Of a stretch of 64,000 nucleotides of DNA, positions 27,627-36,291 are shown piece by piece (the stretch's first letter is position 1; each line of letters starts with the position of its first letter). The translations under genes were made by a program, and so were the position numbers. This stretch comes from a candidate division BRC1 bacterium HGW-BRC1-1 (GTDB taxonomy: Bacteria > Sumerlaeota > Sumerlaeia > Sumerlaeales > Sumerlaeaceae). The stretch lies in contig PHCB01000006.1 in the NCBI GenBank assembly GCA_002842095.1, positions 67,814-131,813 on the forward strand. The letters run 5' to 3'. A model generated the notes under the pieces. That model had not been told where the DNA came from. It was given only the letters and a program-made list of their open reading frames with translations, and did no database searches.

Positions 27627-27763
27627 ACCCGCGCGGCGCACTGGTGCGCACAAGCATCATCCCTTCATGCAAGGGATCAATTGCTTGTACATCTGGCCTC
27701 GGTCCCCAAGGGAAAATTCGCCTTGACATCTGCAATCCCGTTGTGTCAGTGGACATATTGACA

Positions 27764-28528
27764 ATGATTGAACCCACGCTTAAACGACTCGTCCCTACCG
27801 CCGACGAATTGCGTTGGCGCGCAAGCTACCTCCGTACGCTTGCGGCATTGACTCCGTTGCCCAGTGAGGATTCTCGGCCGTCTGGGCTTGCGTTGGGGAA
27901 CAGCAAGACCGGCTCAACTGGCACCAAATATCGTACCGTTTTCGTTTGGAACATTCCATCCGTGGCAACCTGTCCAGGCGCGACTGCCTGGTGTTTGGAT
28001 TGCTGTTACAATGCCGATCCTCGCGCTGAGAAGTTTCCGCTGCGAGAATGGCAGATCAACTGGTGGTGGGTGACTGTGCATCCAGAGGTTCTGTACGATC
28101 GCATATCGACGCAACTGCGCGAGGGGTCAACTCCTTGCGCGGTCCGTATCCACTCCTCCGGAGACTTCTACAATAACCGCTACATCCAGTTTTGGTATGA
28201 TCTCGCAACCGCTTTTCCTGCGGTATTGTTTTGGGGTTACACACGGTCATGGTCAGTCCGCGAACTCCTTCCTCAGTTGGTGGCGTTCCGCGATCTACGC
28301 AACGTCCAGCTGTTTGCATCATGGGATTCCTCGATGTCAGAACCGGACCCACGCTGGCGCCGTGCTATCGTCATGAAAGAGAGTTCCCCACGAGAATTGT
28401 TGTCATGTCATGATCCAAAGCGTAGTCAGGAGTTCTGTCCCGAGCAGTTCCTTCAGGCAGACAACTGCGCCTCCTGTGGGAATTGCATTGAACCCAAGAA
28501 CTATGATGTCCTTTTTGTCATACATTGA
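27764..28528 (+). CDS. GP88-like cysteine-rich protein, first gene of the four-gene cluster
   Basis: A 254-residue protein (from ATG 27764; the frame is open to 27644). It resembles the phage gene product 88 family: two cysteine groups, CPGATAWCLDCCY near residue 70 and CASCGNC near the C-terminus, and the conserved VRIHSSGDFYN, then FWGYTRSW. The cysteine sets could hold metal or an iron-sulfur centre; no biochemical role is known to me. It ends next to the kinase-methyltransferase gene. Its base composition is lower in GC than the genes to the left, suggesting a different origin. Confidence 0.65.
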   Translation: MIEPTLKRLVPTADELRWRASYLRTLAALTPLPSEDSRPSGLALGNSKTGSTGTKYRTVFVWNIPSVATCPGATAWCLDCCYNADPRAEKFPLREWQINWWWVTVHPEVLYDRISTQLREGSTPCAVRIHSSGDFYNNRYIQFWYDLATAFPAVLFWGYTRSWSVRELLPQLVAFRDLRNVQLFASWDSSMSEPDPRWRRAIVMKESSPRELLSCHDPKRSQEFCPEQFLQADNCASCGNCIEPKNYDVLFVIH

Positions 28529-28542
28529 GAGGCTGTTGTGCC

Positions 28543-29856
28543 GTGACGTTACCACTTCCTAAGGTTCTTCAAGCGAATTCCCAGCCTGTTCTCGTTTTGG
28601 TTGGGGGGCCAAGCGGGTCTGGCAAGACTTCCATTATCAACAGCCTGCTCAGCCGCTATCCCGGAGTATACGAGCGACCACTGTCATACACAACGCGACC
28701 TCCAAGACCGGGCGACACATCAGGCGAATTCCACCACACCACAGAATCCCATATTCTTGAACTGCTTGGTGCCAATGAAATTCCGACTATTGACCGAGTT
28801 TACGGCAATGCTTACGCAATGAGTTCCAGGTCCATCGACATTATCATCGAGTCGCACCGGATTCCAATCAAGGAAGTTCACCCCAGCAATCATGCCAAGC
28901 TTCGTCGGACTTTCCCCAGTCTGCTATCCGTGCACATAACATGGATCCCCGGCGACCGTGAGTCCACCGTAGAACGCTCAGATCGCGCGGCTGCGGACGG
29001 CTCGTATTACGCATCCTTCAGCTTGGCCGAGACCGACATCGTTATCTGGAATGACCATAAGGATTCGATAGACGCCTTGGCTGATCGGCTTCATCATTCG
29101 CTCACGTCCACTCTTTGTGAAGCGGACCGGTTCGCACTTCCAAGCGAAATAGACAGACTCAATACGGCTGGTTACACCGGGATTGCGGCGGAATTCTCCG
29201 AGGCCAAACGGATAACCACTAGGAACTTCCATGAGATGTCGACGCCCTTCTTTGAGAAATCCTTGCAGAACAGAATCGCCGACGGCGCATGTTGCGCGGA
29301 GATCGGCCCAGGCAGGGGTTGGCTTCGCAACTCCTTCACTTGGCCGCATGTGCACTACACCGCTATCGATGTTTCTGAAAGCATGCTCAAGGCTCAGCCC
29401 GCAGATTCGACTATACTGGCCTCAGCACGTGCCATTCCCGTTCGCAACGCCTCGTTCGATGCAGTATTCGGATCACTAATCGACCCATACTGCTATCCAG
29501 CGGCACTTTGCGAAATTCGACGTGTCCTCAAGACGGGTGGCCTTTTTATTCTGAGTTCGCCGGCTGCTGAATGGGCCTATGGGCTGCGTGACGGCGACGG
29601 TCTTGACAAGACGCGGTTTGTTCACGACGACGGTACTATTGCCGAGGTGTTCTCATATGTCTTTACTCTCGAGGAACTATCTCTGTTGCTGGAGCGCTGT
29701 GGATTTTCAGTTCTAGCATCTGACCGTCTTCTTGGAAATGCCCTTATGCTTGGAAGAGAGATATCTCCTGCAATTACGGACTCGGCCAGCCGTCTAGGCG
29801 TTGCAGTAAGCGACTTGCCAATCGTGAACCTTGCAGTGGTCCAGCGAATGGAGTAA
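28543..29856 (+). CDS. Guanylate-kinase-like / SAM methyltransferase fusion
   Basis: A 437-residue two-domain protein. Residues about 15-195 resemble guanylate kinase: P-loop GGPSGSGKTS (21-30), SYTTRPPRPGD (the GMP-binding region of GMP kinase), then an altered lid. Residues about 240-437 are a class I methyltransferase: CCAEIGPGRGWLR (motif I, about 249), YTAIDVSESM, IRRVLKTGGLFIL. I prefer the GTG at 28543 with GAGAGG before it; a TTG at 28525 is possible. A fusion of these domains suggests phosphorylation and methylation of the same nucleotide. Overlaps nothing, but is tightly packed in the cluster. Confidence 0.75.
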   Translation: MTLPLPKVLQANSQPVLVLVGGPSGSGKTSIINSLLSRYPGVYERPLSYTTRPPRPGDTSGEFHHTTESHILELLGANEIPTIDRVYGNAYAMSSRSIDIIIESHRIPIKEVHPSNHAKLRRTFPSLLSVHITWIPGDRESTVERSDRAAADGSYYASFSLAETDIVIWNDHKDSIDALADRLHHSLTSTLCEADRFALPSEIDRLNTAGYTGIAAEFSEAKRITTRNFHEMSTPFFEKSLQNRIADGACCAEIGPGRGWLRNSFTWPHVHYTAIDVSESMLKAQPADSTILASARAIPVRNASFDAVFGSLIDPYCYPAALCEIRRVLKTGGLFILSSPAAEWAYGLRDGDGLDKTRFVHDDGTIAEVFSYVFTLEELSLLLERCGFSVLASDRLLGNALMLGREISPAITDSASRLGVAVSDLPIVNLAVVQRME

Positions 29857-29866
29857 ACTGACGGTA

Positions 29867-30679
29867 ATGATGACGAGATCCGTACAACAGAATCTGCTGT
29901 TCGGTGCATCGGACACCGCTCTCCGCAGTGAGAGTGCGATCCGCGAGTCTATTGCACGCCTACTCGCGATCTACAGTCGGGGCTTACTGGGAGGATCTGT
30001 AATGCCAGAGGATTCTAATCCGGGTCTGCCTGTAAGCGAAATTGACAACTATCATTATTTCACGCTGCCGATGGCCCTGAACTATCAACGTAATTCGTAT
30101 ACTCTCTGGAGGGCGGCAAGAACCACGTACTTCGACCCGACAACTTCAGATGTTTTCAGGCCAAAGGCTGTCTGCAAGATGGATGAATCCGACTTGGCGG
30201 CTATGTTGATGAAGCACAGTGTAGCGCTTCAGCCGAGAAAGCATACGGCAACATGGCGAAGGCTCTGCGAGACAATTCAGGAGCTGTATGAGGGCGACAT
30301 CCGCACCCTTTTCACTCAGACAAGTGGTTCTGTCCCCGCAATTCTTGAAATCATCCAGGGCACTCAGAAAAAGCAATTTCCATATTTGAGCGGACCTAAG
30401 ATAGCCAACTATTGGCTTCACGTTATGGAGAGCTACACTGACGTTCACCTAACGGACCGGGGCGGATTGACCGTTGCGCCCGACACTCATGTTATTCAAG
30501 CATCCGTCCGTCTTGGACTTGTTCAAGGAGGCCAAAGAGACGACACCGAGCTTCGGAACGAAGTCGCCGAGGCTTGGAGGAACGTTCTGGCCCCAACCGG
30601 CATTCTCCCAATTGACGTTCATACGCCATTGTGGTTGTGGAGCCGTTCCGGTTTTCAGTTTAGTGCGGAAATCCTGTGA
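29867..30679 (+). CDS. HhH-GPD (DNA-glycosylase-like) protein
   Basis: A 270-residue mostly helical protein. Residues about 170-215 show YLSGPKIANYWL and, 18 residues on, VAPDTHVIQASVRLGL. These parallel the LPGVGRKTA and VDTHV-RLG patterns of HhH-GPD glycosylases, with the Lys and Asp in catalytic positions. No C-terminal iron-sulfur cysteines. It could remove or bind a modified base, or be a non-catalytic fold relative such as those seen in phage base-hypermodification gene sets. The start is ATG 29867 (ATG 29870 also possible), 10 bases after the previous stop. Confidence 0.55.
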   Translation: MMTRSVQQNLLFGASDTALRSESAIRESIARLLAIYSRGLLGGSVMPEDSNPGLPVSEIDNYHYFTLPMALNYQRNSYTLWRAARTTYFDPTTSDVFRPKAVCKMDESDLAAMLMKHSVALQPRKHTATWRRLCETIQELYEGDIRTLFTQTSGSVPAILEIIQGTQKKQFPYLSGPKIANYWLHVMESYTDVHLTDRGGLTVAPDTHVIQASVRLGLVQGGQRDDTELRNEVAEAWRNVLAPTGILPIDVHTPLWLWSRSGFQFSAEIL

Positions 30680-30715
30680 TCTGTATTTGACCGGTTGACC
30701 TGGGGAGTGATGTTG

Positions 30716-31801
30716 ATGCCGACGTTTAGGCTTGGGTGCAATTTTGATCCGGCTCTCATTGAAGGAGTGGCGGGGCTGAATGCTCGATTTTCTAGTCGGC
30801 CGCTAACTGAGTTCTATGGGTCTATCCGTTCTCACGCGGAGTGGACAGCTAGGCCGGCGTTTCGGCTCCCGGACATATCGGAGTTGACTTTGCGTCGGTA
30901 CGTTCAGGCATGCCGTCGGGAAAACATCGATTTTAACTACACTCTTAACACGGTTCATCCGGGGAGCAAGCGAGCACTGTGGGCCAAGCGTAAAGAGCTC
31001 GCGGCCCTAGTACAGCGTCTTGAGGATTTTGGAATTCGGAACGTAACGATTACTCATCCGCTTGTGGGCGAGATCGTGCGCGAAGCATCTCGGTCGTTGG
31101 ATATTGAAATCAGCACCATTGCACATGTAGACACCGTTAGTCAGATACTCGCATGGAAGCAGGCTGTAGGTGCGACCGGTATATGCGGCTCCTTGTCTAA
31201 GAACCGTTCAATGCTCTTCTTGAGTAGAGCGGCAAGAGTCTGCGCGGAACATGGTATTCGTCTGAACCTGATGGTGAATGAATTCTGCAGTAGTGGCGGG
31301 ATGGTCCAGGGACGAGGGTTTGGAACCAATTGCATTTATCGTGCGAGCTGCTATCTGTGCCATGCGGAGGATGTAACGCGTGAGGATGCCCAGCTCTTTG
31401 AGAAATTTCCCATGGGTCGGTGTATTTCGGGACGTGACGGCACTGCGGCATGGTTGAAAACGCGATTCATTCGACCAGAGGACATCGGAAAGTATGAAGA
31501 CATTGGTATCAGTCACTTCAAAATTACTGGACGTACTGGGTCGACGCTCTATTTATTGTCCACAGCTACGGCTTATATGCAAGGAAGTTTCGGTGGGAAT
31601 CTTCTTGAACTATGGAAACCACTCGAGACGATTGTCGGCGAGGTACAGCAAGATACTTCAGCTGGTGGTTTGCGAATCAACAACCGAATGCTTGATGGAT
31701 TCATAGATCACTGGGTGCAAAACCCTCAGCATGAGTGCGCAAACGAACTGTGTGGTGATACCTGTTCATATTGCGATGAATTCGCGAGCGGCATTTCCTA
31801 G
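30716..31801 (+). CDS. Peptidase-U32-like protein with cysteine cluster
   Basis: A 361-residue protein with a TIM-barrel-like pattern. The motif LMVNEFCSSGG, then GTNCIYRASCYLCH, and a later CGDTCSYCD, resemble the cysteine set of U32 family proteins (TrhP, RlhA, UbiU/UbiV), which hold a 4Fe-4S cluster and take part in oxygen-independent or prephenate-dependent hydroxylation. It is far from the known members, so the substrate is open. Start ATG 30716, chosen for the GGGAG ribosome site 9 bases ahead. It ends the four-gene cluster. Confidence 0.65.
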   Translation: MPTFRLGCNFDPALIEGVAGLNARFSSRPLTEFYGSIRSHAEWTARPAFRLPDISELTLRRYVQACRRENIDFNYTLNTVHPGSKRALWAKRKELAALVQRLEDFGIRNVTITHPLVGEIVREASRSLDIEISTIAHVDTVSQILAWKQAVGATGICGSLSKNRSMLFLSRAARVCAEHGIRLNLMVNEFCSSGGMVQGRGFGTNCIYRASCYLCHAEDVTREDAQLFEKFPMGRCISGRDGTAAWLKTRFIRPEDIGKYEDIGISHFKITGRTGSTLYLLSTATAYMQGSFGGNLLELWKPLETIVGEVQQDTSAGGLRINNRMLDGFIDHWVQNPQHECANELCGDTCSYCDEFASGIS

Positions 31802-31910
31802 AACAGATGCGGTTGAATATTGTCACTCGCCACGAGATTGAGGTCGTTGCGCGGTGTACTTGGGGACTTCGGGGACGTTGTGGCGGGAGTCCCCATCTAC
31901 TGTCGACCGC

Positions 31911-33263
31911 TCACCGGATGGCCTCGTCGTGCCGATCCGAAGGGGCGGTGGTTTGCTCCAAACCATACCGACCATACAATCGCTGCAAATTGACGGAATC
32001 TGGAAGAGCCACGGCATAGTTACCGTGGGTTTTCTGTGTGTGCAGGTGGAGGCGCTGGCGGATCACGGTGCCGATCCACTTGGCGGTGATCTTGCGCTCA
32101 TACTCGTCGGAGTGCCTGTCGGCAAACCAACTGGTGATGTCCTTGATGAGCAGGTGCTGGTCGCCGGCGGCGAGCATGTCGCGCAGGACTTCCAGAACCT
32201 GAGCTTCGGTATCCATTCCGCGGTCGGTAATCATCTCCTGGTGCCGCTTCCGGGCGAAGTCCTGAAGAGACCGCTGGGTGTCGGCGTCCTCGATCACCGC
32301 TAACAGCGGGGCAACGATCTGATTCAGGCGGGGTTCGATGCGCCGGTCCATCTGCCCGTCATCGATGTGGTAATCGGTGAAGTGGCGGAAGCGGAAGGCG
32401 AGCAGCCGATTGCGCAAGGCCAGTGCCTCGCCTTTGTACCGCGACGGCAGGTTGATCGGGATGTCCTCCCGCATTGTGGTCGTGCCCAGGGTTTCAGTGA
32501 GAAAGCGACTCTCCAAAGCCGGGTCCTGAAACGGTCCACGGCTGGCCACGATCTTCGGGCCGAAGACATGGAAGGCGGTCGGGTTGAATTCCCTGAACTG
32601 GTTGACCTCGCTGCGCAGCACCGGGAATCCGCGGGCATTCCCATTGTTGAGGATCTTCACAATCTCCGCCTTCTCGTCCGTCACCCGGAAGTCGCTCTCA
32701 TCGATGATGAGCGTGCCCCGGAAGGAATCGAGAATCCGGAAGAGCGGCGAGACGGTGGATGAGCCCGAAGCGAAGATCGGCTTGTAGCAGAGGGAGCCAA
32801 CGGTGAGCAGGAAACGGGTCTTGCCGCAGCCATAGTCCGCCTGCACGCGCAGGTACGGCAACTCGTTGAAGGCGTCGTGCACCCAGGAGAAAAGGATGTA
32901 GTGGGCGGCGAGGGTCTCGAAAGCGGGACTCACCTGCACGTAACGGTGGATGAAGGTTTGGATGTCCGCCACAAGGGCGGCTGGTGAGCCGTCGCCGTCC
33001 GGCTGGGAAGGCAGAAGCACGACTTCGTTTTGGAGCAGGTTGTTCTCGGGCGAGAAGGGGATGTACCGCCGGCCCTTTATGACGATGTCCGGTGCCTCTT
33101 GCCACTGTCCAGCGCGCGCGATCGCGAAGAGCGCCTTGTTTTCGTCCGCTCGGAAGAGCATCTCCACCATGGTGCCGTCATCGAGAATCGCCGAGACCAG
33201 CGGCTTGGCTCGATCCTGTTTGGTTTTCCCGATGATCGCGTCGATGCTGGGGTCCTTGGGCAT
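31911..33263 (-). CDS. AAA ATPase, primase partner
   Basis: A 450-residue protein with a P-loop (ADYGCGKTRFLL, about residue 145), Walker B (TLIIDESDF) and an arginine-containing C-part of the kind seen in replication helicases of plasmids and prophages. It lies 3 bases after the primase gene on the same strand, so the two form a replication module. The N-terminal 100 residues are beta rich and the last 60 look like a winged helix (WIGTVIRQRLHLHT). A helicase/primase pair would let the element copy itself when excised. The helicase assignment is inference. Confidence 0.7.
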   Translation of the reverse strand: MPKDPSIDAIIGKTKQDRAKPLVSAILDDGTMVEMLFRADENKALFAIARAGQWQEAPDIVIKGRRYIPFSPENNLLQNEVVLLPSQPDGDGSPAALVADIQTFIHRYVQVSPAFETLAAHYILFSWVHDAFNELPYLRVQADYGCGKTRFLLTVGSLCYKPIFASGSSTVSPLFRILDSFRGTLIIDESDFRVTDEKAEIVKILNNGNARGFPVLRSEVNQFREFNPTAFHVFGPKIVASRGPFQDPALESRFLTETLGTTTMREDIPINLPSRYKGEALALRNRLLAFRFRHFTDYHIDDGQMDRRIEPRLNQIVAPLLAVIEDADTQRSLQDFARKRHQEMITDRGMDTEAQVLEVLRDMLAAGDQHLLIKDITSWFADRHSDEYERKITAKWIGTVIRQRLHLHTQKTHGNYAVALPDSVNLQRLYGRYGLEQTTAPSDRHDEAIR

Positions 33264-33266
33264 AGG

Positions 33267-34202
33267 CTATGAAGCGAGATCCCGGAGCACCTGGAGCGCT
33301 TCTGGGAAGGTGAGGTTCTGATAATGCATGAGAAAATCGATGGCGTCGCCGTGGGCCTGGCAGCCGAAGCAGTAGAAGTTCTGACTCTGCGAGTAGACGA
33401 CAAAGGAGGGGTGGGCGTCGTCATGGAAAGGGCAGCGTCCGACGCGGTGCCGGCCCATGCGACAGAGCGGCAGGTATCGGCCGATCAGCTCCTCGATGGG
33501 CACAAGTTGCCTGAGCCGCTCGATCTCGCTGTGGACGCCAGTGCTCGGTGCCCCATGGGGAACAACTTGGGGAACGACTGGTTCCGGTTTGGCGAGCGGC
33601 ACGGCGGTATCGAGCAGGGCAACGAACTCGTCGCGGATTTTTCCGAGCCGCACGAAGAAGTCGGTCACGTCTCCGCCTTCGCCCACTTCTTCCGGGAGTT
33701 GTACAAGCCGGGCACGGGGGATGAGTTGCGCCACCTTGCAGGCGCCAAGCCGGCCGGGCTGGTCATTGTCGAAGCAGACGAAGACTTCCATCTCCGGAGG
33801 AAGAGCTTCGGCCCAATCGGGCAGGAAGGTGGCCGCTCCCGCCGTAGAGGTGAGGGCGTTGATCCCCTGGCTCTCCAGAACGAGGCGGTCGAATTCGCCC
33901 TCGCAGATCACGACACCGGTGGGGGACGATTGGAGAATCTCCCAACCGTACAGTTCCGCTTTGGCGCCGGGCGTCGAGAGCATCTTCGGGCCATCTGAGC
34001 GGTCCTCGGGATCTTTGGCCAGGCGGAAGGAGGCGATCTTCCCATCGCGCCCGAAAACGGGGATGGTGATCCGCCAGCCGTTCCATCCGAGCAGGCGCGC
34101 ATCGATGATGCGGTCAGCAATGCCGCGACCGTTGAGGTAGCGGCGGATTTTGGCCGGCAAAGCCTGATGGTAATGGTGTGCGAGACGATATTGATGATCC
34201 AT
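33267..34202 (-). CDS. DnaG-type primase with permuted domains
   Basis: A 311-residue protein with DnaG parts in unusual order: primase N-core (LNGRGIADRIIDARLLG), TOPRIM (VVICEGEFDRL with E101, then FVCFDNDQPG with D145/D147), and only then, at residues about 241-305, the CHC2 zinc finger (CPFHDDAHPS, C257, H260, and YCFGCQAHGD, C278, C281). In normal DnaG the zinc finger is first. All metal and zinc residues are kept, so it should be active. It is divergent from the small gene at 34309, with a very short or absent leader (promoter at 34209-34236). Confidence 0.85.
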   Translation of the reverse strand: MDHQYRLAHHYHQALPAKIRRYLNGRGIADRIIDARLLGWNGWRITIPVFGRDGKIASFRLAKDPEDRSDGPKMLSTPGAKAELYGWEILQSSPTGVVICEGEFDRLVLESQGINALTSTAGAATFLPDWAEALPPEMEVFVCFDNDQPGRLGACKVAQLIPRARLVQLPEEVGEGGDVTDFFVRLGKIRDEFVALLDTAVPLAKPEPVVPQVVPHGAPSTGVHSEIERLRQLVPIEELIGRYLPLCRMGRHRVGRCPFHDDAHPSFVVYSQSQNFYCFGCQAHGDAIDFLMHYQNLTFPEALQVLRDLAS

Positions 34203-34208
34203 GCGGTT

Positions 34209-34236
34209 AGCATAGAGGATTGGATGCGGCCACCAA
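34209..34236 (-). promoter_or_regulatory. Primase promoter, leaderless arrangement
   Basis: On the minus strand: TTGGTG, 16 bases, TATGCT, 6 bases, then the primase ATG (34202). Transcription would begin almost at the start codon and there is no ribosome site. It mirrors the promoter at 34275 on the other strand. Confidence 0.6.
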
Positions 34237-34274
34237 GGCGGGGCAATTGGTCCAGGACGGCTAAGCGAGCGGCC

Positions 34275-34302
34275 TTGGGTGTGCCACGAAGCCAGCTATG
34301 CT
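34275..34302 (+). promoter_or_regulatory. Promoter of the small ORF upstream of recombinase 2, leaderless arrangement
   Basis: TTGGGT at 34275-34280, 16 bases, TATGCT at 34297-34302, 6 bases, then ATG 34309. Same spacing and same -10 as the divergent primase promoter, with 38 bases between the two -35 boxes, so both could share a regulator. Confidence 0.6.
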
Positions 34303-34308
34303 CGGAAC

Positions 34309-34494
34309 ATGACCAAGAAGATGCGACCAACACCAAGCAAGGCCGACCTGCCGCCGATCTCACCGGAGGCTTGGAGCGCCCTGCAGGAACTGGCTCAGAT
34401 CATCCTGGCCACGTACCTGAAGGAGCATCCCTTGCCAGACCGGCCCAACACGGTATCATTAGCCAAGGACCCAGTCTCTTTGCTGGGTCCGTAA
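34309..34494 (+). CDS. Small protein upstream of the second recombinase
   Basis: A 61-residue protein starting MTKKMRPTPSKADLPP, with a helix (SPEAWSALQELAQIILATYL). Unrecognised. It lies 12 bases before the second serine recombinase and is driven by a clear promoter, so it is likely real. It could be a recombinase accessory or directionality factor, but that is a guess from position. Confidence 0.55.
   Translation: MTKKMRPTPSKADLPPISPEAWSALQELAQIILATYLKEHPLPDRPNTVSLAKDPVSLLGP
34467..34490 (+). promoter_or_regulatory. Hairpin before recombinase 2
   Basis: Perfect 8-bp stem GGACCCAG / CTGGGTCC with an 8-base loop, ending 16 bases before the recombinase ATG. It has no T run. It covers the last codons of the small gene and may act as an attenuator or block the recombinase start. 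Confidence 0.5.
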
Positions 34495-34506
34495 CCACCA
34501 ATCCAT

Positions 34507-36141
34507 ATGCCCAACGCCATCATTTACGTGCGGGTCAGTTCAGACGAACAGGTCAAGGGCATGAGCCTCGGGTTTCAGAAGCAGGACTGCCTCGCGTATG
34601 CCGAGAAGAAGGGACTTACCATCGAGCGTATCTTCGAGGAGAAGGGCGAATCGGCGAAGTTCGCTGACCGGCCCGAACTCATCGATCTGTTGGAATACTG
34701 CCGCAAACACAAGCGTCTCATCGACGCGCTCATCGTCTGGAAGATCGACCGCCTCAGCCGCAACCAACTTGATTACTACTACCTCAAGCGCACCTTGCGC
34801 GATCTTGGCATCAATATTCACTCCGCCACTGAACCGTCCATGGACGATTCTTCTTCGATTGCCGGCAAGATCTTCGAAACCTTCTCCGCACTCCAGGCCG
34901 AGATCGACAACACGATCCGCAGTGAGCGGGCACGCCGCGGTATGGCCGCAAAGATCGCGTCGGGGATTCATCCTTGGCGCTCGCCGATTGGCTATGTCTG
35001 CCAACAGGCCAAGCGTCATGGCGAGAAGAAGACGCGGCCTGACCATCCGCATCCAGAACTATTTCCGATTATCCAGTCGGTGTTGCGCGAGTATGCTCAG
35101 GGCCACCGGAACCAGAGAGAATTGGTCGAGATGCTGGATGAACGTGGACTGGCTCAAATTCGGGGGCGCAAAACACACCAGCAGTTCGTTCATCGCCTTC
35201 TCCACAACTACCTCGATTTCTATCACGGAGAAATTGTCGATCCCTGGAGCGGGGAACGGTATCGAGGACTGCATGTGCCCATGCTCAACGATGAGGAATA
35301 CCTGCGGGTCGTGGCCGCCCGTGACGGGCGCAGCTATGGCCTCTCCATAAAGAAGAAGCTGTACAACCCGGACTTCCCACTCCGGCGGACCATTCGTTGC
35401 GCGGGTTGTAGTAATTTCCTCACCGGCAGCTATACCAGCAAGCGCAATGGCAAACGGTTCGGCTATTACCACTGCCAGAACAAGGACTGCTCCAACTATG
35501 GCCGGTGCCTGCGCAAACGCGACATTGAGATGAGATTCGAGGAACTGGTTGAACAGCATGCGCTGAAGACAGGGTATCTCGATGCGCTGCGCGTGGCTCT
35601 GGCCCAGGCCCTCGACGACTTAAACCGAACTGCCGCCGCCAAGATTGCCTACTGTACCGTGCAGATTGACCAACTCGAAGCCAAGCGTCGCCGCATCTAC
35701 GAGATGCGCGAAGATGGCTCGTACACAAAAGATGAATTTCTGGAGCGAAAGGGCGCCCTGGAACAACAGATCAACCAGTTGAAGATCGACCAAGTGGCCG
35801 ACCAGACCCAGGCTGTCGATCTCGACCGCCTATTTCAATACGCCAACGATTTCGTGCAGACATTCGGCGGGAAATGGTCGGCGATTCCAGATTCGGTCAA
35901 GCCTCGGTTCCATAATCTGCTGCTGCCGGAAGGAATTTCTTACGATCCGATCGGTGGTTATCAGACCGCGAAACTGGGGCCAGTTTTCGAGCTGAATCAG
36001 CGATTTCGGAACACGAAATCCCCTTGGGTGGACTGCGCGTTACCTATATCAGACCAAATCGTTGAAAACCTTCGCTCGTTTGGCGACATCATGGTGGATG
36101 CGCTCGACTTTTCGTCCGCGCAGCAACCAGATCCATTATGA
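34507..36141 (+). CDS. Second large serine recombinase
   Basis: A 544-residue recombinase unlike the first. Resolvase domain with serine in IIYVRVSSDEQ (residue about 10) and IDRLSRNQLDYY; recombinase domain; zinc ribbon (CAGCSN ... CQNKDCSNYG); coiled coil with many Gln and Glu (about residues 375-440). It lacks a clear ribosome site. No second att pair around it was found. It may be a relic of an older nested element, or may serve another site such as a plasmid dimer, or use comM together with the first. Confidence 0.9.
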   Translation: MPNAIIYVRVSSDEQVKGMSLGFQKQDCLAYAEKKGLTIERIFEEKGESAKFADRPELIDLLEYCRKHKRLIDALIVWKIDRLSRNQLDYYYLKRTLRDLGINIHSATEPSMDDSSSIAGKIFETFSALQAEIDNTIRSERARRGMAAKIASGIHPWRSPIGYVCQQAKRHGEKKTRPDHPHPELFPIIQSVLREYAQGHRNQRELVEMLDERGLAQIRGRKTHQQFVHRLLHNYLDFYHGEIVDPWSGERYRGLHVPMLNDEEYLRVVAARDGRSYGLSIKKKLYNPDFPLRRTIRCAGCSNFLTGSYTSKRNGKRFGYYHCQNKDCSNYGRCLRKRDIEMRFEELVEQHALKTGYLDALRVALAQALDDLNRTAAAKIAYCTVQIDQLEAKRRRIYEMREDGSYTKDEFLERKGALEQQINQLKIDQVADQTQAVDLDRLFQYANDFVQTFGGKWSAIPDSVKPRFHNLLLPEGISYDPIGGYQTAKLGPVFELNQRFRNTKSPWVDCALPISDQIVENLRSFGDIMVDALDFSSAQQPDPL

Positions 36142-36250
36142 CATGGACACGGGACCACCGCCACAAAGTCCCCCAAGTCTCCAAGTCCACCCGAGCGGCC
36201 GTTTCTTGGAGGGTGACCGGGCCAGCCTCCACCTTTGCGAATACACCCGG

Positions 36251-36291
36251 TTGACGCCAGTATATACTGTGTGTATAATGGTGAATACAAT
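36251..36291 (+). promoter_or_regulatory. LexA-like gene promoter and operator
   Basis: TTGACG (36251-36256), 17 bases, TATAAT (36274-36279): near consensus. The promoter overlaps palindromes: AGTATATACT (36259-36268) and TATAC-TGTGT-GTATA (36263-36277), candidate operator for the regulator itself. The leader before ATG 36292 would be only about 5-6 bases. Confidence 0.75.

Noticed and set aside
34467-34490. Hairpin as a transcription terminator
   Set aside because: No T run follows and the recombinase gene starts 16 bases later, so termination there would be inefficient.
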